From positions 76,568,152 through 76,632,151 of the forward strand of contig CM024756.1 of assembly GCA_014218235.1 (NCBI GenBank): a DNA stretch of 64,000 nucleotides. Direction: 5' to 3'. This DNA comes from Colocasia esculenta. Taxonomy: Eukaryota > Streptophyta > Magnoliopsida > Alismatales > Araceae. A program made the translations under genes and the position numbers. Below the pieces are notes generated by a model that was not told where the DNA came from, searched no databases, and worked only from the letters and a program-made list of their open reading frames with translations. Shown one piece after another: positions 1-10,091 of this stretch; the stretch's first letter is position 1, and every line of letters starts with the position of its first letter.

Positions 1-1013
1 CTTTTCTCTTGCAGGTCATTGAGGCAAAATAATGATCTACATGAAGGCAGCTTGAAATGGAACATTTTATCATCTTTTTTTCTTTTCTCCTTTGGACATT
101 TTATGATGACCATGTCAGAACCACTACATTTTGGATGTTCATTGAGACAATGTTTGGAAAACATATTTTACTCTTTTGCATTCATCATTTTTAAAATGTG
201 TGATGTCTTGTAAAAATGGATATATATGATGCCTTTTTTTGTGGAAATGGAATAGATATGTACGATGTTTTTGTGGTGGTTTTTGCCAATGAATTATATC
301 TGTTGTGGAAAGATTTATCGAATACACAGAAGAATGTACATTTTGATATATTGTATACAGGTGGTGTTATATAATCAACTACAGTGATAATTTTTAATGT
401 CACTATTATAAACTTTTAGTAGCAAATATATGTGTTAGTATATGTTATTATTTACACTTTTAGTAGCAATTATGTTTGTTGTTAAATATCTATTACTAGC
501 CAATTATGCCCTTTCAATAGCTATCTAAATTGCACATATCTAATCTTCAAAAGCAATAAGAAATGCTGCTAATGCGAATAGTGACAATATGTTCTAATTT
601 TAAAAGAATAAATAATAGCCATTATATTAGCTTCTAATGGTATACAACGGAAGCAATTATATTTGCTATAACAAATAAAAATAATAGCCAAAAGATTAGC
701 TACCAATACTAAACATATTTAGCAACAATTTTAAATGCTTCTATTGCTAGTTATTGCAGCCATTTAATGGTTATCAAAAGTTTTTGCGACGCTTAGACAA
801 CAAATAGAGTACAATTGTGCATATTGATAACAACATTTATAACTGTCATTAAAGCTTCCGTTTAGCAGCCATGATTGTGAATGGCTGCTATTTACTTTTA
901 GCAACGGGACTTATAACAGCCAACTTGTAAATGGTTGTTAAGAGTTTTAGTAGCAATTATTTTAGCTATAGCAGCATATAAAATCACTACTAAAAATCAC
1001 ATTTGTTGTAGTG
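1..1013. mobile_element. CACTA (En/Spm-like) DNA transposon, right terminal region
   Basis: The right edge is the 13-base terminus at 1001-1013, the reverse complement of CACTACAACAAAT, which is the terminal inverted repeat class of CACTA elements. From about 370 to 1000 the sequence is full of short repeated motifs around AGCAA/TAGTAGCAA in both orientations, as expected for the subterminal transposase-binding region. The insertion lies inside the reverse transcriptase of element 1: reading resumes at 1014 on the minus strand in the middle of the LCIDY motif. Positions 1-370 are AT-rich, with a possible 3' splice site at 9-14 (TTGCAG), and could be the tail of a transposase gene or its 3' UTR; I recognise no domain there. 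A weak match to the inverted terminus lies near 372, so a 640-bp non-autonomous element is an alternative, but no 3-bp duplication supports that left end. Confidence 0.7.
1001..1013 (-). repeat. CACTA terminal inverted repeat (right end)
   Basis: The 13 bases read CACTACAACAAAT on the minus strand and end exactly where retrotransposon coding sequence resumes. The next three bases (TAG) would be one copy of the 3-bp target duplication, but the partner end is outside the window or degraded. Confidence 0.75.
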
Positions 1014-1994
1014 TAGTCTATACACAGCCTCATCAACCCATCTTTCTTCTTGACAAAGAGGACAGGTGCACCCCATGGTGATGTGATTGGCCGGATAAAT
1101 CCTTTTTCTAGCAGTTCATTAGTTGCTCTTTTAATTCCTTCTGTTCTATGGGGGACATTCTATATGGTGCCCTAGATACTGGTGCCGCTCAGGATCAACT
1201 CAATGGTAAAGTCGACCTTTGTTTAGGAGGAATTCCTAGCAAGTCTTCAGGAAAGACATCAGCTTACTCGCTGACAATATGGGTGTCCTCAATCTTGACA
1301 TCCTTCCTTGCGATGACAACATCAGCAAGAAATGTCATATAACCTTTCCTCTTCATCCTCTTGGCTTGTAGTGCAGAGATGAGGGACAGTCTCCTGCGGT
1401 TTCTATCCCCTATGAACACTAGTTTTGGGTAATGGCTAAAGGTTACATGACTTCTCTTACAATTGATACTAGCCACATGTTCAGACAACCAGTCTGCTCC
1501 TAGTATCACATCATAACCCTCCATGTCCATACATATTAAATTTGCAGGTAGGTTTTAGGTTTCAATCAATACTTCACTAGATGGCAAATGGTTTCTAAGA
1601 TTGGTGCCATGACCAATCGTGTTTGACACAACTATCCCAGATTTCATTGGGACGAGTTTTATAGACAAGGTGTCAGTAAATGTTTGAGATATGAAGGAAT
1701 GAGTAGCTCGGTATCAAATAACAAATGCAGGACGAGAAAGAATAGTAAGTGTACCTTCCACAACACCTCCTTCTTCTATAGCTTCAGGTTTATGAATAGC
1801 TTGTAAGCGGCCTTACTTGCTTTGTCCATTCGAACGCTTGTCTTGTGGGGCTTGTTCTTTCAACATTGGGCAGTCAGAGATCTTGTGGTCATGACTACCA
1901 CAACGTAGGCATCTCTCTTGTGCTCTCCAGCATTGTTCGGACCGTGACTAGTTTTATCATAGTGTTTGCAGCTTTCTTCAGTTGCCACAACTAT
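1014..1994 (-). pseudogene. pol: Element 1 Ty3/gypsy pol fragment: protease and N-terminal reverse transcriptase
   Basis: Read on the minus strand from about 1994 down to 1014. Near 1880-1940 a CCHC knuckle is recognisable (CLRCGSHDH-type). At 1264-1530 an open stretch carries the end of retropepsin (YDVILGADWL) and the connector to reverse transcriptase. From 1260 to 1014 the N-terminal RT reads GFIRPITSPWGAP then LFVKKKDGLMRLCID. The reading frame is broken by indels, and the rest of RT, RNase H and integrase is absent because a CACTA transposon replaces the sequence at 1013. The polyprotein would cleave Gag-Pol and copy the element RNA in cytoplasmic particles. This copy is inactive. Confidence 0.85.
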
Positions 1995-2754
1995 CTACTT
2001 GCCTAACTCCATTGGCTTCTTGTTAGCTGGTTCATTTAAACCCCCACTGGGCCTTTTCATCCCAATGGTCGGTTGATACCTTCCAGTAGCAGACAATTGC
2101 TCTCTTTTCACAGACTTACCCTTGATCCTTTCAGCTGTCACCATGGCATCTTCCAGTAACGGTGCTTTCTGTATCATATCAGCATAGGTTTGAATGTCCA
2201 TTGGCACCAGTTGTGTGATGTACTTGGGCCTCAAGGCATTCAGAAGCTTTTCGCCTTCATTCTTTCTGTCCCAATCAAGTGAATGGCTTATCGAGACAGA
2301 CGAGAGAATGGGCCTCATATTCGGCCACAATCAGTCCTCTCTGCTTCAAAGCCGCAAACTCGGCTACTTTCCATTCCTGAACCCTCTTGGAAAAGTATTT
2401 GGTGTTGAAGAATTTAATGAATTGAGCCCATGTCAGTTGCTGACCATCCAGTGTTGCTTGCACCGACTCCCACCATGCCCTAGCATCCATTTCCAATTGG
2501 AAAGTCACCAGCAGTACTTTGTTTTGGTTCGTGCATTGCATGACCCTGAATATCCTTTCAATCTTCTTAACCCATTGTTCAACAAACATCTTGTTCAGTA
2601 CTTCCTTCAAACCTAGGTGGATCCATACTTCGGAATTCCGATGGAGATCACCGGCTCCGCAGTTACTCCCACCCTGGGTGGCTTGCATTATTGCCTGAGT
2701 TAAGTTTTGCAAAGTTTGTTGCATGTTCCTAGCCTATGCTCGTTCAGCGGCCAT
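1995..2754 (-). pseudogene. gag: Element 1 Ty3/gypsy gag remnant
   Basis: The likely start is the ATG at 2754-2752 (MAAERA), followed by an in-frame TAG where element 2 has CAG. Downstream frames read IERIFRVMQC, ARAWWESVQA and ALKQRGLIVAEYEA, a plant Ty3 Gag capsid signature; a second frame (1995-2330) continues with YITQLVPMDIQTYADMIQKA. At least one frameshift near 2300 separates the two. Unlike the family C and E gags in this window, the segment equivalent to YMLQ/ERADVWW (here FQLEMDARAWWES) is uninterrupted, so no intron lies at that place. Gag would assemble the virus-like particle; this copy cannot make a full protein. Confidence 0.85.
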
Positions 2755-2921
2755 TGAGGTAATAGTACCTTCAAGATAATAATATAAGTTCGACATCTAA
2801 ATATAACAAATTTGACTCCTATTCCCATAGCTCTACCCAAGCTTACATTTGGTATGACAGATTTTGACTTGTGTGATCTAGTTCCATTCTATATTCCTAT
2901 TTCCTTGGACCTGAAAGTTCA

Positions 2922-2934
2922 GGCTCTAATACCA
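2922..2934 (-). other. Primer binding site of element 1
   Basis: On the minus strand this reads TGGTATTAGAGCC, one mismatch from the initiator tRNA-Met complement TGGTATCAGAGC used by most plant LTR retrotransposons. It sits next to the LTR edge near 2940 and upstream of gag, which fixes the element's orientation. Confidence 0.8.
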
Positions 2935-2940
2935 ACTTTC

Positions 2941-3103
2941 ACGCCCCGATATTTAGCAGCAAAATAAATATCGGGATGTGTGAACGATACAAATAGATGT
3001 ATCATAGTTGAGTAGCGCAGAGTAACAATTAAACATACAACACATTTCAGACCACAACATTGTCATCAAAAGTACTCTTTATTCCATTTCAATCCACTAG
3101 TTA
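2941..3103 (-). repeat. Element 1 5' LTR, truncated by insertion of element 2
   Basis: This is the terminal part of a minus-strand LTR next to the primer site. Its end (ATATCGGGGCGTGA) resembles the end of the element 2 LTR (GTCGGGGCATGACA), so both belong to family A. Homology stops at 3103, where the plus-strand LTR of element 2 begins. Bases 3099-3103 (AGTTA) would be the left target duplication of element 2; the matching right copy is lost beyond the assembly gap. Confidence 0.7.
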
Positions 3104-3743
3104 TGTAGCAACCTGATATTTAAATACTTGAATAATAGAAATAATAGGAGAAATGAATTAAATAAAACTAATAAACATTACAAAGTAATGGACTTGTTAT
3201 ATTAGCTCACTTAATGGTTAATGGGCCAAATTAGGAGTTGGATTATGGGTTAAGAGGAAAATACCCAAGAAATTCGTGACCATAATTATGGGGAAAGTAG
3301 AAAAGGTAAATGAGGGATTTAAACCATGGTAAATAGTCAAGAAAGGAAATCAATTCGTGACCCACCGTGGCAAACATCATCTAATGGCAATCCCACTCCA
3401 ATTGGGAGGGGAGATCACTAAAACCAAAAAGGGAGCTAGCTAGAACCTCACCCCATGTTTCCTAGTTATGATAGGACATGGTAAACCCTAGACATATAAG
3501 AACTCGACCTAAGGCTTAGAGGGATGGTTCTACATCGTGTTGGGGTCGTGGGAGGCTGTGCTAGGGTGCCAGGAATAGAGGAGAATGGCTGGATAATGGA
3601 GCTCTTCCCCAACCATGCTCTTCTATGACCTGTGCACACACTAGACTTTGATCTTCACAAAGGTAGGTATTCTCTAGCCAAAGAAGAATCTAAATCATCC
3701 TATCTTGTAGAGTGTCATGTCTACATTCATTTTCAAGTGATAT
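3104..3743 (+). repeat. Element 2 5' LTR, first part
   Basis: Begins TGTAGCAACCTGATATT, a start also seen at 52441. The body aligns with the first part of the solo LTR: a GTGGGGTCGTG-type segment near 3540-3560 (compare 4416-4428), then GACCTGTGCA and an AAAGGTAGGT site at about 3659-3668. That last site looks like a 5' splice donor and matches AAAGTAGGTC at about 4533-4542. The LTR is interrupted at 3743 by the solo LTR and resumes at 7177. Confidence 0.75.
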
Positions 3744-6700
3744 TGTAGCACCCCGGAAAATTTTGTAATTTAAAATTTTAAATAAATGGAAATAAATAAT
3801 TTTCATATATCGGAGTTTTAAAACATACGTTCTATTATCGTATATGCAAGAACACATCGGAAAATTCTGTAACAATTATAAATCAACTCCAAACATTATT
3901 CCTAATTGTTTCACAAAGAAACTCGCACAATGAAAAATCCATTGACCGAGTGTACGTCACATTGTGACAAGTTATCCAAATAAGGAAACTAGGTCGAAAA
4001 ACCGTTAAAACGGAAATACGACGCGACTATAAATTAAATAAAAATGTTGGAGAGACTTCCAACATTAGATATTCATGACCCATTATCGATATTGGGACAA
4101 TGGATCACTTTTGGTCAAAAATCAAATAAAGCAAGAAAATACATGGAATTTCGCAACCCTAAATAAGCTGAAAATGGAAGGAGGTAATTAGGGTAAAATT
4201 GGAGGCAATAATGCTCTCTTGGCAACCCAAATTCGTGCCTAGCCTCCATGGAGGTTGCTTGATGTCCAAGACTCTCCAATGGAGGAAGAGATGTTCAAAA
4301 TGTGGAAAGACACAGCTAAAACTGCAACTCTCCTGCCTTGTTGCATTATGACTTCCAAAAGCCATAGATGCTTAAATACTCTCCACCAAACCCTTGGGGA
4401 CGAGTTTACATCTTGTGGGGTCGTGTGGAGGAGCTCTTGGTGGCTGGGGAGCAGAGGATCGAGCACACCAAGCCCTTCTTCTTCCCCATCGCGTCTACTT
4501 CGACCTGTGCAAACCATCTACTTGGAGTTGACCAAAGTAGGTCAAACCTAAATCCCATCGTGCAAGGCTTATACCCCTTGAAAGAGGGTCAAGTCTACTT
4601 TCTAACCCAACTGAATGCACATTTGCATGCAGTATACTCGAGTATTAAGCTTTCTTTAACCAGTGGTCTGAACAAGGGTTTTATGAAGAATGATAATTCC
4701 TCAACCCAAAAGGTAGTTTTCTCGGGCCAAACATTAACAAATAATATACCAATGTATAGAGCATCAAGTTTAGTTTCATTTGCAATTGGTTTCATCGAAT
4801 TCCAATGAGTACATGTTGAGTTATAGGTGTTTTGCAAGAGTCGCGCATGTCTGGGACTTTTTACGTTCATGTTGATTTATTACGCATCCCGAGATCATTT
4901 TAAATTATTTAAAATCATAGTTCTCACCTATTCCATGTTCCAACAACTTTCATGTTGACACTTTGGTCCAAAAAGCCCTAGTTTAGTAGATATATGCATT
5001 GCATGGATCGAACCCCTGTGTTCCTGTATTTTTCTGAGTTTCGGTCTGATCTCTGAACCGCGTCCGGTTCAGACGATGCGTTTCAAGCGTCTGGTATCGC
5101 ATCGCTCGTGGCCGACATGATTCAGTGAATCGCGATCGTCTGGTACGATGAGATTCTCATGCTGACCAGTCAACGGTGCGTGTGGGTCTTCGCGCCGCCT
5201 GGGAGTCGGAGCCTGTCTGAACCGCGGCAGTATGCCCCGACACGTTTCAGGCTGTTTTCGCGCCGAAGGTTTTTAATAATTTTTTCTTGAACGCGTCTGG
5301 TTCCCCCGACACGATTCAAGCATGAACGTGGCCACCAAGGTGGACGCGATTTTGAGTCTTCACTGTTTTGCTTGTTTTCACTGTGCACTACATTTTGAAG
5401 TGCATCCACTATGTAGGATGCGTAGTTAATGCTTACCCGAGAACTGTTTAACATGGTGTTAAGTGTAGGATTTCATGGCATGGTTCTAATCATCTCATGA
5501 GGTCTGTTTAATGGCTTAAAAGTGTTTAACCTATTTAAAGCTATAATTACACGAACGTTATTCTAATTGCTTTCTTATGGTGTGACCATTCATGTAACTT
5601 GTGATTCACTCTTCCTACTGTTCTACACCATGTTTTAATGATAATTGTTACTTAAGATCTTGCAAAGCATGATTAGTTAAAGTGCATAGTTTTATCCCAT
5701 GTTATCATGTTAAGTGCTTTTCACGAGTTTCAAACCGGTGGATTGTGGATTGAGATGTGTACATCACTACACACTTGCATATCTAGGCAGCTCTTTCTTA
5801 GGGATTGGAAGCTCTCTATCAGTCATTCCTTATCGGTAGACAAGCGACCTTTTCTCTAAGACATCCGTAAATCTTCGCACTCCAAGGATTCCCTCATGGA
5901 GACCGAGTTGGTTGTACCATTGAAGTGCCCTGGAGATAGCATGCACTTTCTCTCTCATCTTGTTCTCGTGAGTGTGATTTACAATCTAGACTCAAGACGT
6001 TAATGTAAAGATTGAACTAAAGTATAAATCGTACCGTCATACTGCCAAATTTATCTCTTGACCACTGTTATCAGGAAATCATGTTCAATTTACTTATTAC
6101 TTGTTCTCATCATCATTATCATGACATTACACATGCTTACATATTGAAACTCTTATTGGCCATTATTAATGACTGTGGGTATCTACATTTAAAAGTAAAG
6201 TGAGATGCTGACCGAACACGGCATGTGTCCAAGGGCTCCAGTCTAGCCCTAATGACGAAGAGTCATAAATATACTGTTAACCATGGGGTATAATGATTAC
6301 TGACGTTGCATCTACGCTGGGAGTCGTGCGTGTCGTGTTGAATGCTAGATACAATATCCACATACACGTGACCTAGTGTGCATTTCAAGGTGGATCTTTC
6401 CTTGGTGTACATTAGTGTCTCGTGCTTGATTAGTGTTTCATGATCATGCTTGTGCGTGCTTGCTTGCTTGCGTGATATGGCCATCCTGCATTCATTGCAA
6501 TTAGTGATATCTTGCGTTCTTGAAAGCTATTGACATCAAGTGAAATCTTGCGTGCTTGTACAAAATGATCTATTGCTAGATCTATCTTGTTATATCATTC
6601 TAAATCTTGCTCTATCATGATCACTCTATCTAGCTTGTTTCATGTTTTAATGAGTTTGATTCGTACATGCATATCATTACATTCATCGTGCTTACCTAGT

Positions 6701-7176
6701 TCTAAATTGCTAATCAATTATATCATTGCCCGCACATTGAGATATAAGTCCTACTGGGCTACTTTGCTCATCCACTACTTTTAACGATTCTAGGTGATTA
6801 TGAAATTCAAGAAGAGGAGCAAGTCGAGGATGCGAATGTGTCCGAGTGATGAGCGTTCCAACTATGAGTCTAGTTATAGTAGTTTTGCTTTGAGTGTTAG
6901 ATTCATGTAGTAGGAAGTGAGGTATTATGCACTTTTCATTTTATTGAGTCTAGTCCTGTTATCCCATAGTTAAAGAGTTGTATTAGCTACATTTAATACG
7001 ATGAGATGAAATAAAATACAATTTTCATTGAGTTCCATATGTGGGCCCTATTATGACGTGTGTTGTTTACACTTAGTGCGTGCTAGCTAGAGGCTTATTT
7101 TCCGACTGTCCACGTCTTGGGATATCGACTCGAATTATCCAATTAATATCCATTGCGTAATTCTCAGGACGTGACA
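3744..7176 (+). mobile_element. Solo LTR, family A, with perfect 5-bp target duplication
   Basis: The 3433-bp unit starts TGTAGCACCCCGG and ends GGACGTGACA (TG...CA). It is flanked by GATAT at 3739-3743 and GATAT at 7177-7181. No coding or primer site is inside. Its content aligns with the surrounding element 2 LTR: the CCCTAGTTTA segment at 4976-4985 matches 7367-7376, and GATTCCCTCATGGAGACCGA at 5888-5907 matches 8252-8271. It therefore belongs to the same family as its host LTR. A solo LTR arises when the two LTRs of an inserted element recombine and delete the interior. A GCGTC/GACG-rich array lies at 5050-5330, and an acceptor-like TTCTAG/GTGATT at about 6790-6796. Confidence 0.88.
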
Positions 7177-9334
7177 GATATACCCAAATTCCTTAGTGTA
7201 ATCGTTGAGATATAAGCGTTAGCCCATCGTTGCGCATATCTGTGTCGTTTCTTGTTCATGCATGTTTACACGCCTTACGAGACCAAATTGATCCAGTCCA
7301 AAGGCATAGATCTCTTCATCTTGATGTCCTCTACAAGTTTCATGTTCATCACTTTGTCCCATATGCCCTAGTTTAAGAGATATAAACATTGCATGTATGT
7401 CGCTACATGTTTCCTACATTTTCTACTGTTTCTGGGTTGATGCTTGAATCACGTCCAGTCCAGGCGACGTGATTCATGGCACTGGTATCGCGTCGGCTTC
7501 TACCGCCGTGATTACCAGAAATACGTCTGTCGAGGGCGATGTGATTTGGCGCGCCCAGCGCCTCAAACTCTGTGTCGTCTGACCTGTCAGACGTCTGCTG
7601 AAACGTGACTGCGGAGGTCAATGTGTTTCTCTGTGTTTTTCCGCCTTTTGGAAAGCGCATCGTTTGACTATTTAGGGTTTCAAGAATGCGGCGGTCTTGG
7701 CCGACGCGTTTCTGCCCACCTTCAAATCGTGGCCAGGACCCCCGACGCGATTTAGCTACATTATTCCAGCAGCTATTTTAGCTCTATTTAAATGATACTT
7801 TGGACTATTTTGGCATGTATATACCCTGTTAAGTTGTGTAATGAATAGTAAACTACCATGCTATTAAAATTTGCTATATGTCACTTAATTCTTTAATTTA
7901 AAAGTTAATGTGCACAATTATTCTTGTCTCATGATTCCATGTACTCGCACACACCAAATATTCATCCTTGCCATAAATAATGCAGAAAATACATGAAATA
8001 AATTATCTGGTAATTTACTTAAATAATTGTACATAAATTACCCATTTTAATAATAACATTGTCTTTGTTTATTTTGTGGTGTTGGATTATCGAGATCGCC
8101 GCTCCACTGTTCTAGAATTCCTCTGGAACATCGAGCAACTTGTTTCCTCTACACACTACTCTCTTGACAAGTTGGAACCTCTCTATCGGACATTCCATTC
8201 TGGTAGACAAGGGACCTTTTGTTAGGACCTCCGTAAGACTCCGTACTCTGTGGATTCCCTCATGGAGACCGAGCTGGTTGTACCCTAACGCCCATAACAC
8301 CCTTTAGGGATCGATATGATCCAAATGGCCATAGAAGTTCTCTCTCATCTTGACTCACGCCAGACCTCTGGACCTGTGCATAACATGGCCAGTGGAAAGG
8401 TAGTGAATTCCACCAGACTGCCAACACAATTGTGCATGTTGTGCAACTGTTACTATCGCCCGTTTAATTCTACGTTTTATGTGAAATGACCTTTAGTTCT
8501 CATCTACACTCTACTCGCTCATCTATTCACCTCTCTCTGCTACTCGTCTATTCATCTAATACTCTCATCTCTTTCTTGTACTCTCTATTGGCCATTTGAT
8601 TGATTGTCTAAAGATAAACAATATAACTAATGCCTGGCAATATATAGGGCCTGCTCAGGTCCTGGGATGTGCGCCCAAAAGTGCTATTTGCCCGCGAGAG
8701 TTAAATGACCAGAGTGTTTGGCATTACAGTCAAGTGCTATCTCTCGACTATCTAAATGACAATCAAAGTGCTATACTATACTCATTGTGCTATTTTTACA
8801 CTTTGTGCTATTTGTGCTATGGCCATCCTGCTCTGTGCTATATTTGGGAACTTGTGCTATTTCAATCACGTGCTATCATGCTATCTCTTACATTACTTCA
8901 CTCTCTCGCTTTATCATATAGTGACTCTGTTTTTAATACATTAATCATGTAAAGTAGCCCGCACTATGAGAAATAAATCCTACTGGGTGTTGTTGCTCAC
9001 CCTACATTATTTGTCATTGTGTCTCAGGTGAGGTTGAGGAGAATGAATACACTCACGAAGATGGGGAGGACTAGGAGTGATCTATGAGTGCTATGACATC
9101 ACCAAGTTATCCTAGATGTCTTAGTATCTTTTTATTTCCAACTTATGTATTAGAGTCATTTGGGCCCTAGGTTATGGCTCTGAGTTAATTGATGTAATAG
9201 ACATCAGTTGAAAATCAATAAAAGTTATTTGATTTCGTATTATTAATTGTCCAATGGTTATTGTCTATTCTACTCTCTATACTCACTTACTTGCAACTGC
9301 CTAATGTTCTGATATTCCATGTCGGGGCATGACA
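7177..9334 (+). repeat. Element 2 5' LTR, second part
   Basis: Continues the LTR interrupted at 3743 and ends with GGGGCATGACA at 9334, six bases before the primer site. It contains a GC-rich array with GCGTC/GACGTG motifs (about 7448-7750), a conserved segment shared with the solo LTR (8160-8290), and a tract rich in GTGCTAT (8670-8890). An acceptor-like GTCTCAG/GTGAGG near 9022-9034 is followed by a short acidic reading frame (EVEENEYTHEDGED) and stop. No gene is supported. Confidence 0.8.
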
Positions 9335-9340
9335 ATTTTG

Positions 9341-9353
9341 TGGTATTAGAGCC
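9341..9353 (+). other. Primer binding site of element 2
   Basis: Reads TGGTATTAGAGCC, one mismatch from the initiator tRNA-Met complement and identical to the element 1 site. It follows the LTR end at 9334 and precedes gag by about 200 bp. Confidence 0.85.
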
Positions 9354-9556
9354 TACGATATCCTTACTAGGATAATTAAGTCTAGGATGTTCTAGGACGG
9401 ACTGCCTTAACACGTGTCTAAGTCAACTATCACACATATGTGAGATTTGGGTAGAACCCAGGGTTATGATCGAAAGATAATCACACAGGCACGAATTAAA
9501 CTCTACATCAATGTCCTAATGACAAGTTATTTTGTAGGAAACTTAAGAAAACTAAG

Positions 9557-10091
9557 ATGACGGCTGAACGTGCTCAAATGAGGGGCTGCAACAAACAATC
9601 CAAGAGCTCACTCGTGCGCTTCTGCAAGCGGCACAAGGAGGAGGAGGAAACTGCGGTGCAGGCAAGCTACATCATAACTTTAGGAGCTTGAACCCGCCTA
9701 AGTTCAGTGGTTCTATGGATCCGGATGAGGCCGAGCACTGGCTAAAGGAGATGGAAAGGATTTTCCGTGTCATGCAATGTGCAGCAGGAGACAAGCTGCT
9801 ACTAGCTAGATTTCAATTAGGGAAGGATGCCCGCGCTTGGTGGGAGTCAGTGGAAGCTACCAGAGCAAATGGCCAGTTCACCTGGACTGAATTCAAAGAA
9901 GCTTTTAATTCCAAGTACTTCTCCGAGCGTGTGCAAGAGAAGAAGGCTACAGAGTTTGCTGCTCTTAAACAGAGGAGCCTGTCTGAAGCTGACTATGAAG
10001 CCCAGTTTTCAAGACTGGTAGATATGCTGAACACTTGGTGAATATAGAAAAGTTGAAGGCTAGGCATTTCCTCAATGGCCTTAAGCCTCAG
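9557..10091 (+). pseudogene. gag: Element 2 gag, first part (interrupted by element 3)
   Basis: The ATG at 9557 begins MTAERAQM, like the element 1 gag start. A frameshift follows, then an open frame at 9688-10041 reads NPPKFSGSMDPDEAEHW, MERIFRVMQC and ARAWWESVEA, a typical plant Ty3 capsid. Near 10020 another 1-base change shifts the frame, and the protein continues as YAEHLVNIEKLKARHFLNGLKPQ-like codons up to 10091, where element 3 is inserted. The sequence resumes at 18857. There is no intron at the position where family C gag has its second intron. Confidence 0.87.

Noticed and set aside
372..1013. A complete 640-bp CACTA miniature element
   Set aside because: The left end match is weak and lacks a matching 3-bp duplication, and the RT does not continue to its left.
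4159..4808. Several open frames of 70-146 codons in the solo LTR
   Set aside because: They overlap on opposite strands, show no domain, and have no counterpart in the homologous element 2 LTR.
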